From contig JAEDOK010000010.1 of the NCBI GenBank assembly GCA_016302005.1, forward strand, positions 1 through 21,955: a stretch of 21,955 bases of DNA. The letters are read 5' to 3'. The stretch's first letter is position 1. Each line of letters begins with the position of its first letter. The position numbers and the translations under genes are program-made. Under the pieces are notes generated by a model. It had not been told where the DNA came from. It saw nothing but the letters and a program-made list of their open reading frames with translations, and did not search any database. Source of the stretch: Oscillospiraceae bacterium (GTDB lineage Bacteria; Bacillota_A; Clostridia; Oscillospirales; Oscillospiraceae). This document shows, piece after piece, positions 7,041-14,902 of the stretch.

Positions 7041-8546
7041 ATGGAGCTTGTGTTTCAGGACAGTCAACTGGAATATATGAGCAGGATCCTCTGCGAGACG
7101 GTCTCGCAGGAGCAGACTGCCGATGTCATTATCCCTGACAGCTATCCCGACGCAGAGCGCGTGGTCGATGCCTTTGGCACCCTGCTCGTGCGCTCGGAAG
7201 AATGTATGGCGGGCAGCGCCTCGGTTGCGGGCGTGGTGCAGGCGGGTGTCTTGTTTGTCAGCGAACAGGGACAGGTCGAGTGCGTGCAGACGCAGATCCC
7301 GTTTTCCGTGCGGCGGGACTTTTCCGCCGAACAGGAGAATTGCACGCTGCAATGCCGCTGCGCACTGCGCAGTGTAGACGCCCGTCCGCTCAATTCGCGC
7401 AAGCTGCTCGTGCGCGTCGGCATCTCCTGCACGCTCTGCGTCTATGCGCCGAAAAAGCATCTGTGCTATGATATCGTTGAGCCTGCGGAGAACCTTCAGC
7501 TCAAGCGCGTTGAGCTGCCGCTGCAAATGCCGCTCGATTTAGGGGAGCGGAGCTTTGGACTGAATGAGGAGCTGGAGCTTCCGAACGGAAAGCCTGCGAT
7601 TGCGCGTCTGCTCAAATGCCTTTACCGCACGCAGCTACAGGAGCAGCGGGTCGTCGGGAGTAAAGCCGTGTTTAAGGGTGAGCTGATCGTCCATGCGCTG
7701 TATGAGAGCGATGACGAGACGCTGCATATGCATGAGTGGAGCGTGCCGTTCTCGCAATACGCGGAGCTGGAGCGGGAATCGGACGACAGCGACTTGCAGA
7801 CGATTCTCACGCTGACCTCCGCCGAGACGGAGCCGGACGGACAGATCGACAGCCGGCGATTGCTCACAAGCGTCAACCTTTTGGCGCAGTGCATCGTCAG
7901 CGGCATGCAGCGCATCCGCCTCATTGAGGATGCCTTCTGCACCGACGCGGAGCTGAAACCGCAGTTTGACGATTGGCAAATCAGCGGCGTGCTTGACCGG
8001 CAAGTTTTCCGCGAAACGGCGATCACGGAGAGTGACGAGCCTGCAGAGAGCATTGTTGACGCGTGTATGTATCCCGAAGAGGCCAGCAAACAGCGCACAG
8101 AGGAAAAGACGCAGATCGAGTTGCCGCTGAATTGCAACATTCTGTATTACGATACCGCAGGGAAGCTGCGCGGCAAGACCCTGCGCCCGTCTGTGCAGCT
8201 TGAGACGGAGCTTTCGGAGAACGCTGCCTGCGGGGTAACGGAGGTCGTGGGCGGTGAACTCTTCTGTGCAGCGGGCAGCGGCGGAATCGCCCTGCGCGCA
8301 CCGGTAAGCGTCACGGTCGAGTCGAGCGCGGTACATCCTCTGCATGCAGTCTGCGGCGGCGAGATCACGCCTGTGGAAGAGAAGAACGGCAAAAAACCCG
8401 CGCTGATCCTGCGCAGGACGGATGCCGAGGAGGAGATTTGGCAGATCGCCAAGGACTGCCGCACCTCCGTGCGCTCCATTCAGGAGGCAAACGACCTAAA
8501 GGGCACCTCCGTGCCGGAGAACACGCTGCTGCTGATTCCGATGTAA
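7041..8546 (+). CDS. SPOCS (DUF3794) and LysM domain protein, SipL-like spore coat morphogenesis factor
   Basis: The product has 501 residues. DUF3794/SPOCS-type segments are visible at about 30-115, 185-265 (KAVFKGELIVHALYE, then VPFSQYAELE) and 330-420. A LysM domain closes the protein from about residue 461 (EEEIWQIAKDCRTSVRSI ... LLLIPM). This size and domain order match SipL of Clostridioides difficile, whose LysM domain binds SpoIVA at the forespore surface to anchor the coat, so a mother-cell role during sporulation is inferred. A GTG at 7032 is in frame, but ATG 7041 is preferred because AGGAG lies at 7028-7032, eight bases upstream. The neighbours are a small membrane protein and a MITE upstream and a convergent lipoprotein downstream. 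Orthology to sipL rather than another DUF3794 protein is not proven. Confidence 0.85.
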   Translation: MELVFQDSQLEYMSRILCETVSQEQTADVIIPDSYPDAERVVDAFGTLLVRSEECMAGSASVAGVVQAGVLFVSEQGQVECVQTQIPFSVRRDFSAEQENCTLQCRCALRSVDARPLNSRKLLVRVGISCTLCVYAPKKHLCYDIVEPAENLQLKRVELPLQMPLDLGERSFGLNEELELPNGKPAIARLLKCLYRTQLQEQRVVGSKAVFKGELIVHALYESDDETLHMHEWSVPFSQYAELERESDDSDLQTILTLTSAETEPDGQIDSRRLLTSVNLLAQCIVSGMQRIRLIEDAFCTDAELKPQFDDWQISGVLDRQVFRETAITESDEPAESIVDACMYPEEASKQRTEEKTQIELPLNCNILYYDTAGKLRGKTLRPSVQLETELSENAACGVTEVVGGELFCAAGSGGIALRAPVSVTVESSAVHPLHAVCGGEITPVEEKNGKKPALILRRTDAEEEIWQIAKDCRTSVRSIQEANDLKGTSVPENTLLLIPM

Positions 8547-8557
8547 TATCATATGCA

Positions 8558-8590
8558 AAATCGGGACGGGGAAAAACCTCGTCCCGATTT
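8558..8590. terminator. Hairpin between convergent genes, probable bidirectional terminator
   Basis: AAATCGGGACGGGG and CCTCGTCCCGATTT pair over 14 bp with one G-T wobble and an AAAAA loop. It lies 12 bases after the SPOCS/LysM stop and nine bases beyond the 3' end of the convergent lipoprotein gene. The T-runs are short on both sides, so its strength is uncertain. Confidence 0.75.
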
Positions 8591-8599
8591 GGCGCTTAC

Positions 8600-8923
8600 C
8601 TAAAACCTGCGGAAACCTCTGCTCTGGGGCGCACCGATGCTGTTTTCCGTGTTCTCCGTGTTGCTCGAACCATTTGTACCGTTGTGCGTACCGTTTGTGC
8701 TTTCGGATTGCTCCGTGCTGCCGGAGTGGGTCGTGCTGCTTTCCTGTTCGCTGCGGTGTGTCGTAGTGGGCATCAGCTCCGAGGCAGCTTCGGTCTGGCG
8801 GTCACCGGGATTGCTGGTAATCGAGCCGTCGGGATCCTTGGAGACATTGCCGCCGTTTGTGCAGCCGGTCAGCAGCATGCAAAGCATTGCCGTGACCGAG
8901 ATCAATGCGAGAAAACGCTTCAT
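8600..8923 (-). CDS. Small Ser/Thr/Asn-rich lipoprotein
   Basis: The product has 107 residues. It opens with a lipoprotein signal, MKRFLALISVTAMLCMLLTGC: basic start, hydrophobic core and lipobox LTGC with the modified cysteine at C21. The rest is low-complexity and hydrophilic, rich in Ser, Thr, Asn, Glu and Gly, with no recognisable domain, and ends in RGFRRF. A strong AGGAGG lies about seven bases upstream on the minus strand. It is expected to be lipid-anchored on the outer face of the membrane with a flexible tail. It is divergent from the ferredoxin gene and convergent with the SPOCS/LysM gene. Function is unknown. Confidence 0.82.
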   Translation of the reverse strand: MKRFLALISVTAMLCMLLTGCTNGGNVSKDPDGSITSNPGDRQTEAASELMPTTTHRSEQESSTTHSGSTEQSESTNGTHNGTNGSSNTENTENSIGAPQSRGFRRF

Positions 8924-9020
8924 AGTTGTCCTCCTGTGGTTTTATTTGCGGTCGTAGTTTATCCGCTGCCGCGAAAAAAATACACGGCGCATATTTTTTT
9001 CAGAAATCGGTCGTTTTGGA

Positions 9021-9049
9021 TTGATTTATCTCGAAACGGATTGTATAAT
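9021..9049 (+). promoter_or_regulatory. Sigma-A promoter for the ferredoxin gene
   Basis: TTGATT at 9021-9026 and TATAAT at 9044-9049 are separated by 17 bases. The coding start is about 40 bases downstream. This argues against any translation start placed upstream of 9049. Confidence 0.82.
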
Positions 9050-9089
9050 GAATGGGACAATTCCACAAAAACTGCAAAGGGGAAGCAAA

Positions 9090-9479
9090 ATGAAAAAACT
9101 GACCGTAAAAAAAGATGCGCAGTGCATGGCGTGCCTTGAATGCGTCCGCGCCTGCTCCAACGCGTTTTATAAGGAATTCCACCCTGATAAGTCCTGTATC
9201 CAGATCGTGCAGCGTAACGGCAAGGTGCGCCCGATGACCTGTGTCCAGTGCGGCAAGTGTGCAAGAACCTGCGAGCACGGTGCGATTACGCAGAACCCCA
9301 AGACGGGCGTGTATATGATCAATAAGAAGCTCTGCGTCGGCTGCGGCAAGTGCAAGGAAGCCTGCCCCTTCGGTGTGCTGGTTTTCGAGCCGGAAATGCC
9401 CAACGCCTCCAAGTGCATCGCCTGCGGAATCTGCGCCAAAGCCTGCCCGATGGAAGTGCTGGAGATCACGGAGAACTAA
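9090..9479 (+). CDS. Ferredoxin-like protein with four 4Fe-4S motifs
   Basis: The product has 129 residues and four complete CxxCxxCxxxC motifs, starting at C12, C51, C82 and C109, enough for four 4Fe-4S clusters. Only one other cysteine (C36) exists. The arrangement resembles the electron-transfer subunits HycB, HydN and CooF that serve hydrogenases, formate or CO dehydrogenases and aldehyde oxidoreductases. No catalytic partner is encoded next to it, so the redox partner cannot be named. The start at ATG 9090 has AAAGGGGAAG upstream and lies about 40 bases after a good promoter; upstream in-frame starts fall inside the promoter. Its stop codon abuts a 160-bp repeat, with its terminator beyond. 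Confidence 0.88.
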   Translation: MKKLTVKKDAQCMACLECVRACSNAFYKEFHPDKSCIQIVQRNGKVRPMTCVQCGKCARTCEHGAITQNPKTGVYMINKKLCVGCGKCKEACPFGVLVFEPEMPNASKCIACGICAKACPMEVLEITEN

Positions 9480-9639
9480 GGAACCTCTGAACAAATCGGC
9501 TGCGGCGCTCGACGGATCTTTTGCCGCAACTTTTCGGTTGGAAAACCTTGAAATACACAAAGTATTCCTGCGGTTTCCCAACCTCAATTTGCGACAAAAT
9601 CTCTCGCCGACCGCTCTTGCAGATTCATTCAGAGCTTCC
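9480..9639 (+). mobile_element. 160-bp MITE-like hairpin repeat, copy 2
   Basis: This copy matches the element at 6856-7015 in length and orientation with 18 differences. The ends are GGAACCTCTGAACAAATC and GATTCATTCAGAGCTTCC. CTAA is present immediately before it (9476-9479) and immediately after it (9640-9643), as expected of a 4-bp target duplication; the left CTAA includes the ferredoxin stop codon. The central stem here is GGTTGGAAAACC against GGTTTCCCAACC, where one T-A pair of copy 1 has become G-C. The element separates the ferredoxin stop from its terminator. Confidence 0.78.
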
Positions 9640-9648
9640 CTAAGAACC

Positions 9649-9678
9649 GAAAACGCCCTCTGCGGGCGTTTTCTTTTT
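9649..9678 (+). terminator. Intrinsic terminator of the ferredoxin gene
   Basis: GAAAACGCCC (9649-9658) pairs perfectly with GGGCGTTTTC (9664-9673) across a five-base loop and is followed by TTTTT. It lies 10 bases beyond the right end of the 160-bp repeat. Confidence 0.9.
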
Positions 9679-9688
9679 GGAAAAAGCA

Positions 9689-9717
9689 TTGAGAAACGAA
9701 ATAGAATGTGGTATGAT
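9689..9717 (+). promoter_or_regulatory. Sigma-A promoter for pepF
   Basis: TTGAGA at 9689-9694 and TATGAT at 9712-9717 are 17 bases apart, with a TGG extended -10 element at 9709-9711. The coding start is 25 bases downstream of the -10 box. Confidence 0.8.
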
Positions 9718-9742
9718 AAAGAAAAAACATTGGAGGTAACTT

Positions 9743-11548
9743 ATGGCTGATACAAAAAAGATCCCCGAGCGCGCAGAGGTGCGCGAGGAGGACAAGTGGG
9801 CGATCCATGACATTTACGCGACGGACGAGCTTTGGGAAGCGGATCTGGAAAAGGCAAAGCAGTATGTCTCTGAGTATGCAGCGTTTGCGGGCAAGCTCGG
9901 TGAGAGCGCAGAACAGCTCTTAGGCTATATGGAACTGGAGGAAAAGGTTGCGATCTTGGCTGACGCCCTCGGCAACTATGCCATGCGCCGCTCCGACGAG
10001 GATGCCCGTGTTTCGAAATATCAGGCGATGGTCGGTAAGATCATGAGCGCATATGTCGAGCTGAATGCTGCTTCCAGCTTCGCAACGCCCGAGATCATGG
10101 CGATCTCCGACGAGACGATGGAGAAATTCTATGCCGAGTGCCCCAAGTTGGAGCGCTACCGCCGCTGCCTGAATGACATTCGCCGCCGCCGCGCCCATGT
10201 CCTCAGCCCCGCAGAGGAAAAGCTGCTGGCTGCCGCAGGCGAAATGGCAAACGCGCCTGACAATATCTACGGCATGTTCAACGATGCCGATGTGACCTTC
10301 CCCGATGCCGTAGACAGCGAGGGAAATCGCCATCCGCTGTCCCAGGGGACTTATATCTCCTACATGGAGTCGAGCGACCGCGCCCTGCGCAAGAGCGCGT
10401 TTGAAAACCTCTACCACACCTACGGCGCGTATAAGAACACGATCTCTGCCGTCCTGTCCGCGCAGGTCAAGCAGCTTCAGTTCTTCGCGCAGGCGAGAAA
10501 GTACAATTCCTCTTTGGAGGCTTCTCTTGACGCGACCAATGTGCCCGTTGCGGTCTATACAAACCTGATCGAAGCCGTCCATAAGAATATGGATAAGATG
10601 TACCGCTATGTTGATCTGCGCAAGAAGCTCCTCGGCGTGGACGAGCTGCATATGTACGATCTCTACACCCCGTTGGTGGAGGGCGTCGCCAAGCGTGCGA
10701 GCATCGACGAGGCAAAGCAGACCGTTTACGATGCCCTTGCGCCTCTCGGTGAGGATTACCGCAAGATCCTCAAGGAGGGCTTTGACAGCCGCTGGATCGA
10801 CGTCTATGAGAACGCGGGCAAGCGCTCCGGCGCGTATTCCGCTGGCGCGCGCGTGCATCCGTTCGTCCTTTTGAACTACACCGGCACGCTCGACAGCGAG
10901 TTCACCCTTGCGCATGAGATGGGTCATGCGCTGCATTCCTATCTCTCTAACCACACGCAGAACCCGCTCGATGCGGAGTATGTGATCTTCGTTGCGGAGG
11001 TCGCTTCGACCTGCAACGAGGCGCTGCTGATGGAATACCTCCTCGGCAAGACCACCGACAAGAAGGAACGCGCCTATCTCATCAACCATTTCTTAGAGCA
11101 GTTCCGCACGACGCTCTACCGCCAGACCATGTTCGCCGAGTTCGAAATGAACATTGGCAAGCTGGCGCAGGAGGGTACCGCGCTTACGCCGGATGTCCTC
11201 AACGCCGAGTATCGCCGCCTGAACCGTCTCTATTTCGGCGAGAACATCGTTCTTGACGACGAGATCGACATGGAGTGGATGCGCATCCCGCACTTCTACT
11301 ATAACTACTATGTCTTCCAGTACGCCACGGGCTATGCCGCCGCGATTGCCCTTTCTCGCCGCATCCTGCGGGAAGGAGAGAGCGCCGTCAAGGATTATAT
11401 CGGCTTCCTGTCCGGCGGTTGCAGCAAGAGTCCCATTGACCTGCTCAAGGGCGCGGGCGTCGATATGAGCACCACGCAGCCCGTCGAGGAGGCACTGGCG
11501 CTGTTCGGCGAACTGATCGACGAGATGGAAGCGCTGATGCAGGAGTAA
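9743..11548 (+). CDS. pepF: Oligoendopeptidase F, M3 family zinc metallopeptidase
   Basis: The product has 601 residues, the usual length for PepF. The zinc site HEMGH is at H391-H395, and the third ligand is E419 in the family sequence EVASTCNEAL. No signal peptide is seen, so it should work in the cytoplasm, cutting short peptides for amino-acid recycling. GGAGGT lies just upstream of ATG 9743. It has its own promoter at 9689-9717 and is followed three bases after its stop by an 88-residue gene, so the two form an operon ending at the hairpin at 11817-11862. Confidence 0.95.
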   Translation: MADTKKIPERAEVREEDKWAIHDIYATDELWEADLEKAKQYVSEYAAFAGKLGESAEQLLGYMELEEKVAILADALGNYAMRRSDEDARVSKYQAMVGKIMSAYVELNAASSFATPEIMAISDETMEKFYAECPKLERYRRCLNDIRRRRAHVLSPAEEKLLAAAGEMANAPDNIYGMFNDADVTFPDAVDSEGNRHPLSQGTYISYMESSDRALRKSAFENLYHTYGAYKNTISAVLSAQVKQLQFFAQARKYNSSLEASLDATNVPVAVYTNLIEAVHKNMDKMYRYVDLRKKLLGVDELHMYDLYTPLVEGVAKRASIDEAKQTVYDALAPLGEDYRKILKEGFDSRWIDVYENAGKRSGAYSAGARVHPFVLLNYTGTLDSEFTLAHEMGHALHSYLSNHTQNPLDAEYVIFVAEVASTCNEALLMEYLLGKTTDKKERAYLINHFLEQFRTTLYRQTMFAEFEMNIGKLAQEGTALTPDVLNAEYRRLNRLYFGENIVLDDEIDMEWMRIPHFYYNYYVFQYATGYAAAIALSRRILREGESAVKDYIGFLSGGCSKSPIDLLKGAGVDMSTTQPVEEALALFGELIDEMEALMQE

Positions 11549-11551
11549 GCC

Positions 11552-11818
11552 ATGGCGGAGATCTTTGTCCCGACGCTGCATACCTTTGAGAACGACAATA
11601 TTTTCACGGGAAGCTGCGGCAGTCTGCGCTTTCGGATCGAGCCGCAGGTCGTGAAGGCGACGCCGAAAGAGGTCGATCTTGCAGCCAGCTCCATGCGCTG
11701 CGAGCTGTGGCACGGGGAGAAGTGCTATGAGCTGAGTGAGATCGAGGCGGAACGCACCTACCCCATGAGCGAGGAAGGCCGCGCCGAAATGAAAGCTTGG
11801 CTCGAAGAAAATGCATAA
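11552..11818 (+). CDS. Conserved-looking 88-residue protein of unknown function
   Basis: This small acidic cytoplasmic protein starts MAEIFVPTLHTFENDN and contains FTGSCGSLRFRIEPQVV and later CELWHGEKCYELSEIE. It ends with a probable amphipathic helix, SEEGRAEMKAWLEENA. No signal peptide, membrane segment or known catalytic motif is visible. I have the impression that similar short proteins occur in gut Clostridia and Bacteroidetes, but I cannot name a family. ATG 11552 is three bases after the pepF stop, with an AGGAG inside the end of pepF, so it is co-transcribed and probably coupled. Confidence 0.8.
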   Translation: MAEIFVPTLHTFENDNIFTGSCGSLRFRIEPQVVKATPKEVDLAASSMRCELWHGEKCYELSEIEAERTYPMSEEGRAEMKAWLEENA

Positions 11819-11862
11819 ACAAATCTGCCTGCGTCTCGGAAAGACGCAGGCAGATTTGTTTT
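11817..11862. terminator. Bidirectional terminator between pepF operon and proC
   Basis: A perfect 20-bp stem runs from AAACAAATCTGCC to GGCAGATTTGTTT around a CGGAA loop. A-runs on the left and T-runs on the right give a terminator shape on both strands. It begins on the stop codon of the 88-residue gene and faces the 3' end of proC. Confidence 0.92.
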
Positions 11863-11901
11863 GTAAGGCAGGAAGCGGATAAGTTTCCGTCCTTGTTGTT
11901 T

Positions 11902-12708
11902 TTATTTCCCCAGTTCCTTGGTGCGTGCGAAGGCGGCGAGGACGGCATTTTCTGCGGCTGCGCGGAAACCGTCTTGTTCGAGCGCGTGTACGCCCGCAAT
12001 GGTGCTGCCTGCGGGGGAACAGACTGCGTCCTTGAGGGTGGCGGGGTGTTTCCCTGTTTGGAGAATCAATTCCGCCGTGCCCAGAAGCGTTTGCGCGGCG
12101 AAGTCGGTCGCCGTTTGGCGCGGCAGACCGCAGGCAACACCGGCGTCCGCGAGGGCTTCCGCAAAGACGCAGACAAACGCCGGTCCGCAGCCCGAGACGG
12201 CGCTTGCCGCATCGATCAGGTTTTCAGGTAAGGGTGTGACCCAGCCTGCGCCCTGCAATAGGGCTTCCAGCGTTGCAAAGTCTTCCTCCGTTGCGGCGGC
12301 GTTTCCGCAATAGGGGATGGTACCCTTGCCGACCTGCGCAGGGGTATTGGGCATGATGCGCACGACGGGATAGCTTTTACCGTCCGCCATGTCCGCGATC
12401 TGTGCCGCTGCCAGTCCCGCAGCCATCGACACAAGGAGAAAACGGTCTTTTCTCGCGGAGAGAACGGGCGCAAGGTCGGCAAGTACCTCCGCCATCTTTT
12501 GGGGCTTGACACCGAGAAAAATGACGGATGCCTCTGCCGCCAAGGTGCGGTTATCCACGGCGGTGCCGCCGTATTCTGCGGCGAATGCCTCTGATCTTTC
12601 CTTTGTCCGGCTGCTGACAAGCAGACGTTCCGTGCCGACATTATGCAAGACAACCTTAGCAAGCGTGCCGCCCATGTTGCCGACACCGATGAATCCGATC
12701 TTGTCCAT
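11902..12708 (-). CDS. proC: Pyrroline-5-carboxylate reductase
   Basis: The product has 268 residues and catalyses the last step of proline synthesis, NAD(P)H reduction of pyrroline-5-carboxylate. The N-terminus MDKIGFIGVGNMGG carries the Rossmann motif GVGNMG. The C-terminal half has AVSGCGPAF and SPAGSTIAG, both hallmarks of ProC. The frame is open 13 codons upstream, but the chosen ATG gives the standard N-terminus and has GAGGTGA about seven bases upstream, overlapping the proA stop. It is the last gene of the proBAC operon and converges on the pepF operon. Confidence 0.95.
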   Translation of the reverse strand: MDKIGFIGVGNMGGTLAKVVLHNVGTERLLVSSRTKERSEAFAAEYGGTAVDNRTLAAEASVIFLGVKPQKMAEVLADLAPVLSARKDRFLLVSMAAGLAAAQIADMADGKSYPVVRIMPNTPAQVGKGTIPYCGNAAATEEDFATLEALLQGAGWVTPLPENLIDAASAVSGCGPAFVCVFAEALADAGVACGLPRQTATDFAAQTLLGTAELILQTGKHPATLKDAVCSPAGSTIAGVHALEQDGFRAAAENAVLAAFARTKELGK

Positions 12709-12718
12709 GACAATCACC

Positions 12719-13975
12719 TCAGCGAATCTGTCCGTTTCCACGGACAATGTATTTATAGCTTGTCAGCTCCCGCAAGCCCATCGGACCGCGCGCGTGGAGC
12801 TTCTGCGTCGAGATGCCCATTTCGCAGCCGAGCCCGAATTCGCCGCCGTCGGTGAAGCGGGTGGAGGCGTTGACATAGACCGCCGCGCTGTCCACTCTGC
12901 GCACGAATTGCGCGGCGGCGGCTTCGTCGGCGGTGACGATCGCCTCGCTGTGTCCGGTCGAATGGGCGGCAATGTGGGCGATCGCCTCGTCAAGCGAATC
13001 AACGACCTTGACGGCTAAGATATAATCCAAAAATTCTGTGTCAAAATCATCCACGCCTGCCGGGGTGCCGCCCAGCAGGGGATACGCCCGCTCGTCCGCG
13101 CGGAAGGAGACGGGGGACTTGCCCGCTGCGCTGCGCGCCTCCGTCAGCGTGTCGCGGAGCTTCGGCAGGAAATGCTCAGCAATGTCTTTGTGGACGAGGC
13201 AGACCTCCGCCGCGTTGCACACGGAGGGACGGCTTGCTTTCGCGTTTTCAAGGATCGAGAGCGCCATTGCTTCGTCTGCGGCGCGGTCGATATAGATATG
13301 GCAGATGCCCGTACCCGTTTGGATACAGGGGACTTTTGCGTTCTCCGTGCAGGCACGGATCAGACCGGCACCGCCGCGGGGGATGAGAAGGTCAATATAA
13401 CCAACGCCCTGCATCAGCTCCGTTGCGCTTTGCCGTGTGGTATCCTCGACAAGCTGGACGAGCATCGGGGGCAGTCCTGCCTGCATCAAGCCTTCCTGTA
13501 AGGCTTCCGTGATCGCACGGGCGGAGCGGTAGGCTTCCTTCCCGCTGCGCAGGAGACAGGCGTTGCCGCTTTTGATGCACAGAGCTGCCGCGTCAGAGGT
13601 CACATTCGGGCGGCTTTCGTAGATGATCGCGATCACACCCAGCGGCACGGCGGTCTTCTCAATGATAAGCCCGTTCGGGCGCACCTCCCGGGAGAGCACT
13701 TCTCCGACGGGATCGGGCAAGCCCGCCACCTGCCGCACGCCCTCCGCCATGGCAGCGATCCGCGCCTCGGTCAGTGCAAGACGGTCGAGCATGACGGGGG
13801 AGATGTGCGACTTTGCCGCCTCCATGTCCTGCGCGTTTGCCGCGAGGATGTCTTGGGTATGTACGCAGAGTGCCTGCGCCATTGCAAAAAGGGCGTTGTT
13901 CTTGGCTTCGGTCGTTGCGGCTGCCAAAAGGGGCGCGGCTGCCTTTGCCTGCTGCATCTGCTCTAAGGTCGTCAT
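12719..13975 (-). CDS. proA: Glutamate-5-semialdehyde dehydrogenase (gamma-glutamyl phosphate reductase)
   Basis: The product has 418 residues and reduces gamma-glutamyl phosphate to glutamate semialdehyde with NADPH. Family motifs include [17 protein letters not shown] (about 110-126), [11 protein letters not shown] (about 196-206) and [10 protein letters not shown], where C253 is the catalytic cysteine. The end [11 protein letters not shown] is typical. A 16-codon upstream extension is possible, but ATG ending at 13975 has GGGGAGG just upstream and follows the proB stop by one base, so it is preferred. The product of ProB is unstable, and close coupling of the two genes is usual. Confidence 0.96.
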   Translation of the reverse strand: MTTLEQMQQAKAAAPLLAAATTEAKNNALFAMAQALCVHTQDILAANAQDMEAAKSHISPVMLDRLALTEARIAAMAEGVRQVAGLPDPVGEVLSREVRPNGLIIEKTAVPLGVIAIIYESRPNVTSDAAALCIKSGNACLLRSGKEAYRSARAITEALQEGLMQAGLPPMLVQLVEDTTRQSATELMQGVGYIDLLIPRGGAGLIRACTENAKVPCIQTGTGICHIYIDRAADEAMALSILENAKASRPSVCNAAEVCLVHKDIAEHFLPKLRDTLTEARSAAGKSPVSFRADERAYPLLGGTPAGVDDFDTEFLDYILAVKVVDSLDEAIAHIAAHSTGHSEAIVTADEAAAAQFVRRVDSAAVYVNASTRFTDGGEFGLGCEMGISTQKLHARGPMGLRELTSYKYIVRGNGQIR

Positions 13976-13976
13976 A

Positions 13977-14744
13977 TCAGTGCCTCCCCAAAAAACGTGT
14001 GCCTGCCGCCTCATTTGCGGCAATGCGGTAAAGAATGTTCGGGTCTGCGCCGCTGGCGATGACCATGTCGATGCCTGCGGCGTTCACGGTCTGGGCGGCG
14101 TGCAGCTTGGTTGTCATGCCGCCCGTGCCGAGACTCGAACCGCTTCCGCCTGCGGCGGCAAGCAGCTCGGGGGTGATCTCCTCAACCGTGGAGATGAGCT
14201 GCGCGTTTTTGTCGGTGCGCGGATCTGCGGTATACAGTCCTTCGATGTCCGAAAGGAGGATCAGCAGATCGGCACGGACGCTCACAGCAACGATTGCCGC
14301 AAGGGTGTCGTTATCGCCGATGACGATTTCCTCCGTTGCGATGGTGTCGTTCTCATTGAGAATCGGCAGTGCGCCTAACTCCAACAGACGGAACAGAGTG
14401 TTATGGAAATTCTCACTGCGCTGTTCGTTGTGAATATCGCTGCCCGTGAGCAAGATCTGCGCGACGGTATGATGGTATTCCGAAAAAAGCTTGTCATATA
14501 CATACATCAGCTCACACTGCCCGATGGCGGCAGCCGCCTGCTTTGAGGGCATATCCTGCGGGCGCTCGCGCAGACCGAGCTTGCCTATGCCCATGCCGAT
14601 GGCACCGGATGAAACCAGCACAAGCTCATGCCCGGCATTTTTTAAATCGCTCAGCACCTTGCAAAGCTGCTCGACGCGTCGGATATTCAATCTACCGGTC
14701 GAGTGCGCCAATGTCGACGTGCCAACCTTTACAACAATTCTCAT
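13977..14744 (-). CDS. proB: Glutamate 5-kinase, short form without PUA domain
   Basis: The product has 255 residues and phosphorylates glutamate as the first committed step of proline synthesis, normally the step inhibited by proline. The amino-acid kinase fold is clear: VVKVGTSTL at the start, [10 protein letters not shown] near 50-60, [15 protein letters not shown]-like [21 protein letters not shown] and GTGGMTTKL. It ends soon after the kinase domain and lacks the C-terminal PUA domain present in E. coli ProB; shorter ProB proteins of this kind are common. GGAGGG serves the chosen ATG, and a good minus-strand promoter lies at 14766-14794. Confidence 0.95.
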   Translation of the reverse strand: MRIVVKVGTSTLAHSTGRLNIRRVEQLCKVLSDLKNAGHELVLVSSGAIGMGIGKLGLRERPQDMPSKQAAAAIGQCELMYVYDKLFSEYHHTVAQILLTGSDIHNEQRSENFHNTLFRLLELGALPILNENDTIATEEIVIGDNDTLAAIVAVSVRADLLILLSDIEGLYTADPRTDKNAQLISTVEEITPELLAAAGGSGSSLGTGGMTTKLHAAQTVNAAGIDMVIASGADPNILYRIAANEAAGTRFLGRH

Positions 14745-14765
14745 AGCTATCCCTCCGTTTGGCAT

Positions 14766-14794
14766 ATTGTAGCAGAAAATAAGGGAAAATGCAA
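14766..14794 (-). promoter_or_regulatory. Sigma-A promoter of the proBAC operon
   Basis: On the minus strand TTGCAT (14789-14794) and TACAAT (14766-14771) are separated by exactly 17 bases. The -10 box is about 21 bases from the proB start, so the leader is too short for a T-box or riboswitch. Confidence 0.82.
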
Positions 14795-14902
14795 TGGCTT
14801 TGCATAGATATTCGAAGTGAGGGGGACGGTTTTTAGTTTCGTTTCAGTTTAGAAAGGCGCGGTATTCTTATCTCATAAATAACGGAAGAAGGGCTTTGCA
14901 GG

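Noticed and set aside
6133..7041. Minus-strand open frame of 302 codons
   Set aside because: It runs antisense through the end of rsgA, the 30-bp palindrome, the small membrane gene and the 160-bp repeat. Its similarity to another antisense frame at 9000-9689 comes only from the shared repeat.
8438..9139. Plus-strand open frame of 233 codons across the lipoprotein region
   Set aside because: It overlaps the end of the SPOCS/LysM gene, a terminator and the ferredoxin promoter. The minus-strand lipoprotein has a proper signal peptide and ribosome binding site.
9000..9689. Minus-strand open frame of 229 codons opposite the ferredoxin gene
   Set aside because: The plus strand has a clear promoter, ribosome binding site and four cluster motifs. 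The minus frame is a GC-rich shadow that reads through the 160-bp repeat.
9920..11089. Minus-strand open frame of 389 codons inside pepF
   Set aside because: It is fully antisense to a well-supported metallopeptidase and has no recognisable domain or ribosome binding site.
13977..14744. proB as a truncated gene
   Set aside because: It lacks a PUA domain, but the kinase domain is complete, the stop is one base before proA, and PUA-less ProB proteins of about 250-270 residues are normal in many bacteria.
14745..14902. T-box or riboswitch in front of proB or the cytidylate-kinase-like gene
   Set aside because: The proB leader from its promoter is only about 15 bases, and I see no antiterminator or T-box sequence on either strand.
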